DNA of 50,968 nt from JAWXBM01 sp034440115 (GTDB lineage: Bacteria > Pseudomonadota > Gammaproteobacteria > Xanthomonadales > SZUA-36). The position numbers were made by a program, and so were the translations under genes. The DNA is taken from assembly GCA_034440115.1 (NCBI GenBank), contig JAWXBM010000060.1, forward strand, positions 1 through 50,968. Reading direction: 5' to 3'. The notes under the pieces were generated by a model that ran no database searches, was not told where the DNA came from, and was given only the letters and a program-made list of their open reading frames with translations. Below are positions 24,989 through 34,382 of this stretch, piece by piece. Positions within the stretch are counted from its first letter, which is position 1; each line of letters opens with the position of its first letter.

Positions 24989-26360
24989 GAGTCAATCGCT
25001 CACCCGGATCGGGTACGCTTACCTGTGCTCCATTGCGCTGTCCCATATAGTCCTTGAACGCCAGTTGTGACTCACGCTCGCCATGCACCAGCCAAACCGG
25101 CGGGCGGTTCTGCATGCACTCGTACCAGCGCGCCAGGTCATCCTGGTCACCATGGGCCGAGAGGCCGCCTACCGTATGTACCTTGGCCCGAACCTGTACG
25201 TCCTGACCATGAATACGTACCGTATCGTTACCGTCTACCAGCCGACGACCGGTTGAACCATACGCCTGGTAACCAACGATGATTACGTGATTACGCGCAT
25301 CTGGCAGATTATGTTTGAGGTGATGGACAATGCGCCCGCCGTTGCACATGCCGCTGCCCGCGATGATGATGGCGCCCGAACGAATCCGGTTGATGGCCAT
25401 GGAGTCCTCAGTAGCCTGGGAAAGCTTAAGATTGGGCAACAATGGCATGCCGCCATTTTCTTTTCTCAGCTTGGTCGCTTCTTCATCGTAGAGGTGGTGG
25501 TTATCCCAATAAACTTTTGAAGCTTCGATCGCCATGGGACTGTCGAGGAAAATCTGGAAACGATACAGTTCCCATTCCTCATAGTGTTTACCCAACAAAT
25601 ACAACACTTCCTGGCTACGGCCAATGGCGAATGCCGGAATCAGCACATTCCCTTTACCCGCTCGAACTTCACTCAGAATTTCGCCTATTTCCTTGACGGT
25701 TTCATCACGGGCGCGGTGGCGCCGAATGCCGTAGGTTGATTCCATCAACACATAATCAGCCTGGTCTATGCACTCCGGGTCTTTCAGGATGGGTGTGTCG
25801 TACTGCCCAAGATCACCGGAAAAAACCAGTTTGCGCTCACGGCCCAGCTCGCTGGCAAACACCTCCACCGCACAGGAACCGAGAATATGGCCGGCATCGC
25901 GATAACAAACCTCGATACCTGGAACCACTTCGAATCGTTGGCGATACTTCCTGCCCTCGAGCTGGCGCATTACCGCTTCGCCATCCTCCAGCGTAAACAA
26001 GGGTTTTACTTTTTTGCCGGTCTTGCGTGATTCGCGCTCCGCATCACGCTCTTCAAGATGCGCAGCATCGGACAGGAGTATTGCAACCAGTTCGCCCGCT
26101 GCTTCCTGCACATAAATCGGGCCGCGGAATCCGCGTCGCACCAGCAAGGGCAAGCGTCCGCAATGATCCAGATGAGCATGACTAAGCACCACGGCATCGA
26201 TGCTGCTGGCTTCAAAAGGGAAAGGTTCGTGGTTGCGCGCCTCATCCTTACGACTGCCCTGGATCAGGCCGCAGTCCAATAGCACGGTCTGATCGCCGAC
26301 CCTCAGTATGTGGCAGGAGCCAGTGACTTCACCCGCTGCGCCAAAAAATTCAATATCCAT
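24984..26360 (-). CDS. Beta-CASP metallo-beta-lactamase-fold RNA hydrolase
   Basis: A 458-residue cytoplasmic protein of the CPSF73/Ysh1-like class. The metal-binding motif is HAHLDH at 61-66, followed by GHILGSCAVEV (motif 3), FSGDLGQ (motif 4), and the beta-CASP domain around 180-380 with LMESTYGIRRH and MCNGGRIVHHLKHNL. The final SAHGDQDDLARWY and VHGERESQLAF close the fold. It is likely a zinc-dependent RNA nuclease. GGGAGG precedes the ATG. It starts three bases after the DUF885 gene, so they are one transcript. Its UAG stop belongs to a repeat element. Confidence 0.92.
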   Translation of the reverse strand: MDIEFFGAAGEVTGSCHILRVGDQTVLLDCGLIQGSRKDEARNHEPFPFEASSIDAVVLSHAHLDHCGRLPLLVRRGFRGPIYVQEAAGELVAILLSDAAHLEERDAERESRKTGKKVKPLFTLEDGEAVMRQLEGRKYRQRFEVVPGIEVCYRDAGHILGSCAVEVFASELGRERKLVFSGDLGQYDTPILKDPECIDQADYVLMESTYGIRRHRARDETVKEIGEILSEVRAGKGNVLIPAFAIGRSQEVLYLLGKHYEEWELYRFQIFLDSPMAIEASKVYWDNHHLYDEEATKLRKENGGMPLLPNLKLSQATEDSMAINRIRSGAIIIAGSGMCNGGRIVHHLKHNLPDARNHVIIVGYQAYGSTGRRLVDGNDTVRIHGQDVQVRAKVHTVGGLSAHGDQDDLARWYECMQNRPPVWLVHGERESQLAFKDYMGQRNGAQVSVPDPGERLTL

Positions 26361-26363
26361 TTC

Positions 26364-28118
26364 CTACCTCCCTAATGCAGAGCCCATCATCTGGGCGCGC
26401 ACCAATGGAATGGGCGGCCCGCCATAGGACAGAAACCGGTCATGAAAATCGCGCCAGGCTTCACGGCCACCTTTGTCTGCCGTCCAGTCATTGCGCAGCT
26501 GGCGGATCATCAATTTGCCCAGGGTGTAGTTGAGGTAACCCGGATCATAAGTTCCGCGTGCTGCCTGTTGTTTGGCGGTACCTTCATCCTGGTAGGCTTC
26601 TTCGATAAACATTCTTTCAGAATCAGCCACGCTCATGCCAGCCGTGTGCAAACCGATGGCCGACAGGAAACGCGCATTACGCAGCAGGGCATTGGACAAC
26701 TGCCCGATGCGTGTTTCAGCTGAACCACCGCGCAAACCCGCGTCCATCATCATTTCCTCGGTGTAATGCGCCCAACCCTCGCCAAAGGCATAGCTGACAA
26801 ACAAGCGTCCGAACTTCCAGTCAGCCCGGTTGGCATGCAGGAAATTCAGGAAATGACCCGGCCAGACTTCATGTACCGAAGTGAACAGCAGGTCTGACTC
26901 GCCCGGCACATAAGCTTGCTGCACTTCTTCAGTCCAACTGGGGTCAGGCGGGGAGATGTAGTAAACAGATGGCTGATTTTTTTCGTAAGGCCCAGGAATA
27001 CTGATGTAGGCCGAATTCGACCGGGCATAGGGTGGTGACTCCGCCACCAGGGCCTCTTCGGTACCGGGAATGGTTACCAGGCCCTGCTCCACCAGGAAGG
27101 CACGAGTCTCTTTGAGTTGTTCGCGTGCAGCTTCCACCGCTCCACCCTGGGGTTTGCGATTGGCCATTCTGGCAAAGCAACTGCGTATCGACTCACCAGG
27201 AGCAAATTCGGCACAGGCTTCACCCAGCGCCAACTGGTTACGACGCAGGTCTTCACGGCCCATGGCTTCCAACTCAGCCAAGCTGGCAGAAACTCGTTCG
27301 GTGTCATAAACCATCTGGCTGAACAGTTCCGGGCCAATGGCATAGTCTTCGGTTGCTGTGGCTCGATTGGACTTCAGCCAGTCGGCCAACTCCTGCATCG
27401 CGGCCGCAGCGGCAGCATTGGCCTCAGCAAAATCCGCTTGTAAGGCTTCGTCTGTTACTTCGGCAAAAACGGTCGGCACATCATTGGCAAAATATTCCGC
27501 CATACCGCCGAAAGAACTGATGCCATACTCCAGCCTGGTGCGCGCCATGGGCATGCGCAGGTTGGCACGAATCTGCGCGGCAGCCTTGGGAATATTCGCG
27601 GCATAGCGTGTATAAGCCCTCATGCGCTGTTCCAGCGGCGCGTAATCGAGAGCGATATAAGGGCCCGGGTCCAGCGAATCCGACATCCAGTCGAAATAGA
27701 AGGCTGGGTTCACAAAAGGCCATTCGGCTTTGTCCAACCAGAACAAGGCACGATCCATGGTGGCAATAAAGTAGTCACGCTGGTATTCACCGGTTGCGCC
27801 CAACTCATCAGCCGTGAATTCTTTGGCAGCTTCACGGCTGGCCTTCAGGCGGGTGATTTCGGCTTGAATGGCATCGGCACTCCAGTCCGGCAACTGGCCA
27901 TCAAATTCATGCCGACCCTGCACCACCGCCCAGGCCGGATGCGCCTTCAGGTAGGCTTCGATTTGCTCATCGATGAAATCGTTCCAGGCTGCAGAGGGCG
28001 CTGAGCTGATTGCAGAAATCTGTTCTGCAGCTTGATCCGCTGGCTGGCAGGCAACCAAAACCAACAAAGTGAAGCAAAGCAGGATTTTGGGAAACCGGGC
28101 GAAGTACAAAGGCCGCAT
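26364..28118 (-). CDS. DUF885-family lipoprotein, putative metallopeptidase
   Basis: A 584-residue envelope protein with a lipoprotein signal (lipobox in VLVACQPAD). DUF885 proteins are largely helical and carry a zinc-peptidase-like HExxxGH. Here it is HEVWPGH at 416-422, followed by SYAFGEGWAHYTEEMM, the likely third ligand region. The family's biochemical role is poorly known; a periplasmic peptidase is the usual guess. AGGAG precedes the ATG. It precedes the beta-CASP gene with a three-base gap. A POT peptide transporter lies just upstream on the same strand, separated by a terminator, which suits a peptide-use theme. Confidence 0.88.
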   Translation of the reverse strand: MRPLYFARFPKILLCFTLLVLVACQPADQAAEQISAISSAPSAAWNDFIDEQIEAYLKAHPAWAVVQGRHEFDGQLPDWSADAIQAEITRLKASREAAKEFTADELGATGEYQRDYFIATMDRALFWLDKAEWPFVNPAFYFDWMSDSLDPGPYIALDYAPLEQRMRAYTRYAANIPKAAAQIRANLRMPMARTRLEYGISSFGGMAEYFANDVPTVFAEVTDEALQADFAEANAAAAAAMQELADWLKSNRATATEDYAIGPELFSQMVYDTERVSASLAELEAMGREDLRRNQLALGEACAEFAPGESIRSCFARMANRKPQGGAVEAAREQLKETRAFLVEQGLVTIPGTEEALVAESPPYARSNSAYISIPGPYEKNQPSVYYISPPDPSWTEEVQQAYVPGESDLLFTSVHEVWPGHFLNFLHANRADWKFGRLFVSYAFGEGWAHYTEEMMMDAGLRGGSAETRIGQLSNALLRNARFLSAIGLHTAGMSVADSERMFIEEAYQDEGTAKQQAARGTYDPGYLNYTLGKLMIRQLRNDWTADKGGREAWRDFHDRFLSYGGPPIPLVRAQMMGSALGR

Positions 28119-28202
28119 TCGGAAACTCCTGTCAAATTTGAATTGGGCAGCAACTCATCTTACCAGCGTAGCCGGAGTGATGGCTCTGCAGTTGTACAAA
28201 CT

Positions 28203-28229
28203 AAAAAAAACCCCGGCAAGCCGGGGTTT
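28203..28229 (-). terminator. Rho-independent terminator of the peptide transporter gene
   Basis: Stem CCCCGGC (28211-28217), two-base loop, GCCGGGG (28220-28226). On the minus strand it is followed by eight U residues (28210-28203). It lies 21 bases after the POT transporter stop and before the DUF885 gene. Confidence 0.92.
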
Positions 28230-28249
28230 CATACAAAGCATTTAAGCGG

Positions 28250-29767
28250 TTACTTCACGCCATGCATCAGCTTGTTGATCAACGGTGCCACCAGGAAGTA
28301 GAACACACCAAAACCCAAACCGATCCAGAACAGCAGCATGTAGGTATCGGCGTATTGCGCAATGCCCGCCCCAGCTTCGGTACCATGGCCACCTCCGCCC
28401 GATGCTATGGCCGCGAACAAACCTGCCACATATTGCGCCATGGCAATGGACAGGAACCAGCCACCCATGGCCAGCCCGGTTTCCTTCTCTGCTGCCAGCT
28501 TGGTGACCATCGACAAACCGATGGGTGACAGGCACAGCTCACCAGTGGTGTGCAGCATGTAACACAGACCCAGGAAGATCCACGGCACCAAACCGGCAGC
28601 GTTCTGGAAGTTGTTGATGGCGAATACCAACAGCAGAAAGCCCAGCGCGACCTGAATCAAACCGAAGGAAAATTTTCGCGGAATGGAGGGGTTCAGGCCC
28701 TTCGTTTCCAATTTGGGCCAGAGCGCTGCGAACAAAGGAGCAAAAAGCAGAATGAACATTGGGTTGGCGGACTGGAATACACCGAAGCCACCAGCCTGCC
28801 AGAGCTCCATGGAACCGAACATGGGCGTGGTGTGTTCACGGGCGAAGAAATTCAACGAAGAGCCGGCTTGTTCAAACAAGGCCCAGAAACAGGCATTGGC
28901 CACAAACAGAATCAACATGGCAATGTAGCGGTGCAATTGGACTTTGTCGCCACTGCGGATACCGGAGTAGATGAAATAGGCTGCCAGTCCCAACATGGTG
29001 GTGATCAGCAGGTAGCCCAGGATGGCACTTTCCGAGAGCAGGAAGTACACCACGAAAGCGAGGCCCAACACGCCAAGGCCAACAGCGAAAAAGCGCCCCC
29101 AGCCATCCTTGCCCGGTTCCGGCCTGCCAATCGGGCCCAACGAGCCTTTGGCAATTTCCAGGAACAACATGCTCAGTATCATGCCGACACCGGCCGCGCA
29201 GAAACCGTATTTCATGCCATAGGTGGCGCCGATCCAGGCAGCGGTAATGAAAGGCGCAATAAACGCCCCGAGATTTATGCCCATGTAAAACACGGTGAAG
29301 CCTGAATCCCGTCGCACGTCATTCTGATGATAAAGCTTGCCGATCATCACGGAAATATTCGGTTTGAACAGGCCGTTACCGGCAACCACCAAGGACAAGC
29401 CCACCAGGAACCAGTGCAGGTCTTCAATCAGCAGTACGAACAAACCGGCCGCCATCACCAGCGCGCCGAGCAAGATGGAGCGTTGATAACCCAGCACCCG
29501 GTCGGCAATGTATCCGCCGATGATGCCGGTGGCGTAAACCAGTGCGGTGTAGCCGCCGTAAACCAGGCTGGCCTCTGAGTTTGCCTGGTCACCGAGGTGA
29601 CCAAAGAAGGTGGTAGCTACATAAACTGCCAACAGGGCGCGCATGCCGTAGAAGGCAAAGCGTTCCCACATTTCGATATTGGATAATTGCCACAGGGCTT
29701 TGGGATGTCCTAAAAAATCACCGGGGGGAATGCCGGGAACGCCGGGCACGTTGGGCTGTGTGCTCAC
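28250..29767 (-). CDS. POT/PTR2-family peptide:proton symporter
   Basis: An inner-membrane transporter of 505 residues with 12-14 helices, importing di- or tripeptides with protons. The N-terminal SNIEMWERFAFYGMRALLAVYV contains the ExxERFxYY-like proton-coupling motif, here EMWERFAFYG. GIIGGYIADRVLGYQR and the FYMGINLGAFIAPFI segment are PTR2 signatures. The start is GTG 29767 behind a strong GGAGG. A terminator follows the gene, so it is probably monocistronic. A cytosolic M20 peptidase is encoded divergently after a repeat-filled gap. Confidence 0.93.
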   Translation of the reverse strand: MSTQPNVPGVPGIPPGDFLGHPKALWQLSNIEMWERFAFYGMRALLAVYVATTFFGHLGDQANSEASLVYGGYTALVYATGIIGGYIADRVLGYQRSILLGALVMAAGLFVLLIEDLHWFLVGLSLVVAGNGLFKPNISVMIGKLYHQNDVRRDSGFTVFYMGINLGAFIAPFITAAWIGATYGMKYGFCAAGVGMILSMLFLEIAKGSLGPIGRPEPGKDGWGRFFAVGLGVLGLAFVVYFLLSESAILGYLLITTMLGLAAYFIYSGIRSGDKVQLHRYIAMLILFVANACFWALFEQAGSSLNFFAREHTTPMFGSMELWQAGGFGVFQSANPMFILLFAPLFAALWPKLETKGLNPSIPRKFSFGLIQVALGFLLLVFAINNFQNAAGLVPWIFLGLCYMLHTTGELCLSPIGLSMVTKLAAEKETGLAMGGWFLSIAMAQYVAGLFAAIASGGGGHGTEAGAGIAQYADTYMLLFWIGLGFGVFYFLVAPLINKLMHGVK

Positions 29768-29925
29768 TGTCTGCCTCCGTTGTTATTGGACCTGGTTCGG
29801 TTTGATTACCACCGCGACTCAATCACCGCTGGCGGAAGTGCGCCAAGCATAGCAGAGGATTTGGTGATTGGGTCTATTCAGCACCATTTGAGCTGTATTA
29901 GCGCCGTAACCTGGATCTAAACACC

Positions 29926-30020
29926 CGTCATCCCGGACTTGATCCGGGAACCATAAATCGCTGGGAATTGGATACCGGCTCCCTGGATCGAGCCCAGGGC
30001 AAGCGGTGGCCGGGATGACG
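29926..30020. repeat. GTCATCCCGG-type inverted-repeat element
   Basis: A 95-bp element bounded by perfect 11-base inverted ends, CGTCATCCCGG (29926-29936) and CCGGGATGACG (30010-30020), with inner GACTTGATCCGGGA. A relative lies at 38816-38891 and a half copy at 50220-50246. It fills most of the 337-base gap between the divergent POT and M20 genes. Left of it (29768-29925) I see only AT-rich promoter-like sequence, with no clear consensus. Confidence 0.75.
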
Positions 30021-30104
30021 AGTTTAATAAGGCAATCCTCTGCATGCCCGCGAGCACCATGACATAATTACAAACCTCGAAAAATTTGAGCAGGAATACA
30101 CCGC

Positions 30105-31538
30105 ATGGACCAGCAAGCCCGGCAGAAATTTGTGGATGAAAAGTGGAATGACGAAATCGTTCCCGCACTCGTCGAATACATCAAGATTCCCAACAAGTCG
30201 CCGCATTTCGACCCTAAGTGGGAAGAGCATGGCTACATGGAAGATGCGGTGCAGCACATATTTGGCTGGTGCCAACAGCAGGATATTCCCGGCATGCAAG
30301 CCGAGATCGTCCGGCTGCCCGGCCGCACTCCCGTCATCTTCATGGAAATTCCTGGCACTGAAGGCAGCGACGACGAAGACACCATTCTGCTGTATGGCCA
30401 CCTCGACAAACAACCCGAGATGACCGGCTGGGCCGATGGCCTGGGCCCTTGGATACCGGTGATCAAAGACGACAAATTATACGGACGGGGTGGAGCTGAT
30501 GATGGCTACTCTGCCTATGGCTCACTCACTGCAATAATGGCGGTGCAGCGTGAACAGCTCCCTCATGCCCGCTGCGTGGTGATCATTGAGGCCTGTGAAG
30601 AATCCGGCAGCTACGATTTACCGCCATATATTGAGCATTTGCAGGCTCGCATCGGCACGCCCTCGTTGGTGGTTTGCCTGGATTCCGGTGCAGGTAACTA
30701 CGACCAACTGTGGTTGACGGTGTCACTGCGCGGCCTGGCCGCGGGTACGCTGCGGGCCGATGTGCTGAAAGAAGGCGTGCATTCGGGCTATGCCTCGGGC
30801 GCGGTACCTTCCAGTTTCCGCGTGTTGCGGCAACTGCTCAGCCGACTGGAAGATGAAAAAACCGGTCGGGTGCTGCCCGACTATCTGCATGCTGAAATCC
30901 CTGAACAACGGCTTGAGCAAACCCGGAAAATGGCCGAGGTGCTGGGCGACAAGGTATTCCAGTCCTATCCCTTTATTGGGAGTACCGAGCCCATGGCCGA
31001 CAACAACGTCGATCGACTGCTGAACCGTACCTGGCGGCCTGCCTTGTCCGTCACCGGTGTGGAAGGCATGCCAGCGCTGGAGAGCGCCGGCAATGTATTG
31101 CGGCCCTATACCTCTTTGAAGTTATCCATGCGCTTGCCACCTACCGTTGATGGCGATGAAGCCACCGCACAGATGAAGAAAACCCTTGAAACCGACCCAC
31201 CTTCTGGTGCCAAAGTCGAGTTTAGTTCCGACCAGGCAGCTTCCGGCTGGAATGCCCCTGCGGTTGCTCCCTGGCTGCACGCTTCGCTGGAAGGTGCTTC
31301 ACAGGCTGCATACAAACAAAGTGTTCTGTATATGGGTGAAGGCGGCACCATTCCGTTCATGGCCATGCTGGGAGATGCTTTCCCCGAAGCGCAATTCATG
31401 ATCACCGGTGTGTTGGGCCCCAATTCCAACGCGCATGGCCCGAATGAATTCCTGCATATACCCTTTGCCCGCAAGCTCACCAGTTGTGTGGCACAAGTGA
31501 TAGTCGATCATTACGCGCGTAAGAACTTCAAACCCTGA
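30105..31538 (+). CDS. M20-family metallopeptidase
   Basis: A 477-residue cytosolic zinc peptidase of the carnosinase/DapE group. The first metal ligand is His99 with Asp101 (YGHLDKQPE). The bridging Asp is in RGGADDGYS, the catalytic Glu pair in IEACEESGS, and a further Asp in VCLDSGAGN. The C-terminal His ligand is probably in NSNAHGPNEF. A dimerisation lid domain spans about 205-350. AGGA lies ten bases before the ATG. It likely hydrolyses dipeptides, in keeping with the divergent peptide transporter. Confidence 0.9.
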   Translation: MDQQARQKFVDEKWNDEIVPALVEYIKIPNKSPHFDPKWEEHGYMEDAVQHIFGWCQQQDIPGMQAEIVRLPGRTPVIFMEIPGTEGSDDEDTILLYGHLDKQPEMTGWADGLGPWIPVIKDDKLYGRGGADDGYSAYGSLTAIMAVQREQLPHARCVVIIEACEESGSYDLPPYIEHLQARIGTPSLVVCLDSGAGNYDQLWLTVSLRGLAAGTLRADVLKEGVHSGYASGAVPSSFRVLRQLLSRLEDEKTGRVLPDYLHAEIPEQRLEQTRKMAEVLGDKVFQSYPFIGSTEPMADNNVDRLLNRTWRPALSVTGVEGMPALESAGNVLRPYTSLKLSMRLPPTVDGDEATAQMKKTLETDPPSGAKVEFSSDQAASGWNAPAVAPWLHASLEGASQAAYKQSVLYMGEGGTIPFMAMLGDAFPEAQFMITGVLGPNSNAHGPNEFLHIPFARKLTSCVAQVIVDHYARKNFKP

Positions 31539-31566
31539 AACCGGCAAAACCAAGCGGAGCGCTGAC

Positions 31567-31614
31567 ATGAAACGACTGGTGGGAATGGTTTTACTGCTGG
31601 GCAAGGAGTTTTAA
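31567..31614 (+). CDS. Possible 15-codon micro-ORF ahead of the SDR gene
   Basis: ATG to TAA encodes MKRLVGMVLLLGKEF. Its last codons contain the AAGGAG used by the following SDR gene, and its stop lies one base before that gene's GTG. It may be a leader peptide coupling translation, the remains of a small lipoprotein such as an entericidin whose first residues it resembles, or chance. No strong ribosome site of its own is seen. Confidence 0.25.
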   Translation: MKRLVGMVLLLGKEF

Positions 31615-31615
31615 T

Positions 31616-32356
31616 GTGAGCATCAAAGTCGCCCTGGTTACCGGTGCCAGCTCGGGCATCGGCACCGCATGCGTTGCAAATTTGCAGGCGGCAGGTTACG
31701 CCGTAATGGCCGCCGGCCGTAGCCGCGAGCGCACGAAGCAGCTGCAGAATCAATCGAAAAAGGTCCAAACCTGGGTCGGTGATCTCAACTCTGCAGCTGC
31801 CTGCAAGGAACTGGTTGCAGCCACCATCGCTCAATTTGGCCGGCTGGATGCGCTGGTAAATAACGCGGGTATTTTTGAGGCCGCGACAGCCGAAGACACT
31901 AGCGATGAAAACTGGCTGCAGACCATTGCCACTAACCTGAATGCCCCATTTTTTCTGAGTCGCGCCGCAATGCCACATTTGCGTGCCACCAGCGGTGTGA
32001 TTCTGAACATTGCTTCAGACTGGGGACTGGTTGGCGGCAAAAGAGCCGTAGCCTATTGCGCCAGCAAAGGCGGCATGGTGCTGATGACCAAGGCGATGGC
32101 ATTAGATCATGCCCATGAAGGTATCCGGGTCAATGCCATCTGTCCCGGCGATGTGGAAACACCCATGTTGTACTCTGAAGGTGCTGCACGAGGTTTGAAT
32201 CAGCAGCAAGCCATGCAAGAAGCCGATCAGGGTAGCTTTACCGGCAGAGTCACAACTCCAGATGAAGTCGCAGCACTGGTCGTGTTTCTGGCTTCAGATG
32301 CAGCCCGGCAAATCACCGGTGCCGCGATACCGATTGATGGCGGAAATTCGGCCTAG
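31616..32356 (+). CDS. SDR-family oxidoreductase
   Basis: A 246-residue short-chain dehydrogenase. The cofactor motif is TGASSGIGTACV near residues 8-19, followed by NNAG in LVNNAGIFE. The catalytic residues are Ser134 (IASDWG), Tyr147 and Lys151 (YCASK). The C-terminus ITGAAIPIDGGNSA is typical of FabG-like members. The start is GTG 31616 with AAGGAG seven bases upstream. The substrate is unknown. The stop TAG is followed at once by a CCTGTCGGACTTAAC-type repeat. Confidence 0.9.
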   Translation: MSIKVALVTGASSGIGTACVANLQAAGYAVMAAGRSRERTKQLQNQSKKVQTWVGDLNSAAACKELVAATIAQFGRLDALVNNAGIFEAATAEDTSDENWLQTIATNLNAPFFLSRAAMPHLRATSGVILNIASDWGLVGGKRAVAYCASKGGMVLMTKAMALDHAHEGIRVNAICPGDVETPMLYSEGAARGLNQQQAMQEADQGSFTGRVTTPDEVAALVVFLASDAARQITGAAIPIDGGNSA

Positions 32357-32490
32357 GAGCCTGTCGGACTTAACATGATCTACTCGGTAAACTGCTCCTG
32401 CGTTACTCTCGACTCGGGCATCCTGCTGCGCTCTACTGAGTCCATCCCTGAACTCATACCTCCTGCAGTCGTGCGGAAAGCCCGACAGGC
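32356..32490. repeat. MITE-like element with GCCTGTCGG inverted ends
   Basis: Bounded by GCCTGTCGG (32359-32367) and CCGACAGGC (32482-32490), about 132 bp. Its left 26 bases (32356-32381) match 24 of 26 at 45693-45718, and the core CCTGTCGGACTTAAC recurs at the window's left edge. No coding capacity. It fills the gap between the convergent SDR and antiporter genes. The size and inverted ends suggest a small non-autonomous element. Confidence 0.5.
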
Positions 32491-32538
32491 TTCTGGACAA
32501 GACTTTGTCTCTGGCGGGTTTCAGAATAAGCGCTGCCA

Positions 32539-34371
32539 TCAGCTTGTTGGCGACGACACCGAATCTTCCACGGCCTCAACCGCATCATCGATGTCGTCCT
32601 GCAGCACCTTTTCCAACTCGGCAAGTTGTTCGCTGACCAATAAGCCATAGGCGTGATCGTCGCCCCAAACCTGGAACATTTTCTGCAGGCCCGCTTCGTC
32701 GTGCTCGCGGAACAGGTCCATCACCCGATGCGCCCGGGCGGCATCGTTGCCCAGGAGCTCTAACGCCTGTTCGCCCATCAACAAAGCCGAGCCATAAGTC
32801 TCGCGCGTCACGCCGTCCGCCTTGGCGGCCATGAGTTGATAGGCATGCGGCCGGTCATAGGCTCGTGCCAGCACCTTCAGATTTGGAAAATTTATGCGGG
32901 CTGTTTCTACCAACTCCACGCTCTTCTCCCGGTCATCAATGGCCACGATCAACAGGCGTGCTTTGTCCGCTCCGGCAGCGCGCAACAGATCAACTCGGCT
33001 GGCATCGCCATAGAACACTTTATTGCCAAAACGTCCGGAAAGCTCGATCTGGCTGGCGTCGTGATCGAGCAAAGTGGTGGGATAGCCATCGGCCTTCAGC
33101 AAACGTGAGACCACCTGGCCAAATCGTCCAAATCCGGCCACGATGACCGGACTTTTCAGGTCCTGCACTTCAGAGCCGTCTGGTGGTGCAACGCAATCCA
33201 CATAGCGCGGCTGCACATAACGCTCATAGAAAATGATCATCAACGGCGTGATGATCATGGACAAGGCCACCACCACAATCATCAGGTTGGCCAAATCCGC
33301 AGTAAGCACCAGCGTTTGAGTGGCAAAGGAAAACAACAGGAATGCAAATTCACCGCCCTGGGCCAGAATAAAAGCGAACATCAGATTGTCGGCCAGCTTG
33401 AGGCCAAAGATGCGCCCCAGCAATAACAACACCGGGAATTTGACCGCGATCAGCAGCGATACCAAAGCAGCGATCAGCAGCGGCGACTGCATCACCAGCG
33501 AGAAGTCGATGCTGGCGCCCACGGATATAAAAAACAGCCCCAGCAGCAAACCTTTAAAGGGTTCGATATTGGCTTCCAGTTCATGGCGATATTCACTGTC
33601 CGCCAACACCACACCGGCCAGGAACGTACCCAGGGCCGGTGATAAACCAATCAGGCTCATCAACAGCGATGCGCCAATCACCAGTGCCAGGGCGGTGGCG
33701 ACAAATACTTCGCTGCTGTGCGAGCCGGCTATCCAGCGAAACAAGGGCTTGGTGAGAAAATGCCCCGCAAGTATCATTCCTGCGATAACACCAACGGTCA
33801 GCAGCGCCTCGCCCCAACCAGCTCCGCTGCCATCTGCCGCCACACTGGCGTCGCCACTCATCGCCAGGAACGGCAGCAAGGCGAGCATGGGAATTACGGC
33901 GATATCCTGAGCCAGCAAAACCGAAAAGCCTGCTTTGCCCGCCTGGGTTTTCATCCAACCTTTTTCATCCAGAGTCTGTAAAACCATGGCTGTTGATGAC
34001 AGCGACAGGGTCAATCCGATGGCCAAAGCGGCTTGCCAGGTGAGGCCGAAATACCAGGCCAACAATCCGATCGCGCTGGCAGTTAGCAACACCTGCGCGC
34101 CGCCCAAACCCAGAATCGAAACCCTCATTCGCCACAGCAATGCCGGTTTCAGTTCCAGGCCAACGATAAACAGCATCATCACCACGCCGAATTCGGCGAA
34201 GTGCAATACATCCTCGCCCTCTTCACCCACCAAGCCCAACACGAACGGACCGATGGCCACGCCGGCGAGCAAATAACCCAACGCCGAGCCCAAACCCAGC
34301 CGCTTGGCCAATGGCACGGCAACGATGGTGGCCGTGAGATAGAGAAATGCCTGTATGAAAAAGTGGCTGAT
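32539..34371 (-). CDS. Kef-type (CPA2) cation:proton antiporter with TrkA-N domain
   Basis: An inner-membrane protein of about 610 residues: a 12-13 helix Na+/H+-exchanger domain (to about 385), then a TrkA-N nucleotide-binding domain (PVIVAGFGRFGQVVSRLLK). It resembles the glutathione-gated potassium efflux systems KefB/KefC. The first standard start is GTG 34317, but that removes half of the first helix. The frame upstream reads SHFFIQAFLYLTATIVAV, matching the family N-terminus (KefC begins MDSHTLIQALIYLGSAA as I recall). No ATG, GTG or TTG exists between that GTG and the upstream stop. AUC at 34371 sits six bases after GGGAG, so I propose it as start; a base error is the alternative. Convergent with the SDR gene. 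Confidence 0.88.
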   Translation of the reverse strand: MSHFFIQAFLYLTATIVAVPLAKRLGLGSALGYLLAGVAIGPFVLGLVGEEGEDVLHFAEFGVVMMLFIVGLELKPALLWRMRVSILGLGGAQVLLTASAIGLLAWYFGLTWQAALAIGLTLSLSSTAMVLQTLDEKGWMKTQAGKAGFSVLLAQDIAVIPMLALLPFLAMSGDASVAADGSGAGWGEALLTVGVIAGMILAGHFLTKPLFRWIAGSHSSEVFVATALALVIGASLLMSLIGLSPALGTFLAGVVLADSEYRHELEANIEPFKGLLLGLFFISVGASIDFSLVMQSPLLIAALVSLLIAVKFPVLLLLGRIFGLKLADNLMFAFILAQGGEFAFLLFSFATQTLVLTADLANLMIVVVALSMIITPLMIIFYERYVQPRYVDCVAPPDGSEVQDLKSPVIVAGFGRFGQVVSRLLKADGYPTTLLDHDASQIELSGRFGNKVFYGDASRVDLLRAAGADKARLLIVAIDDREKSVELVETARINFPNLKVLARAYDRPHAYQLMAAKADGVTRETYGSALLMGEQALELLGNDAARAHRVMDLFREHDEAGLQKMFQVWGDDHAYGLLVSEQLAELEKVLQDDIDDAVEAVEDSVSSPTS

Positions 34372-34377
34372 AAGTTA

Positions 34378-34382
34378 CTCCC
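34378..34382 (-). promoter_or_regulatory. Shine-Dalgarno pointing to an AUC start codon
   Basis: GGGAG (in AAGGGAG) on the minus strand lies six bases before ATC at 34371-34369, the position where homologous Kef proteins begin. No standard start codon is in reach of it in this frame. Confidence 0.5.
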
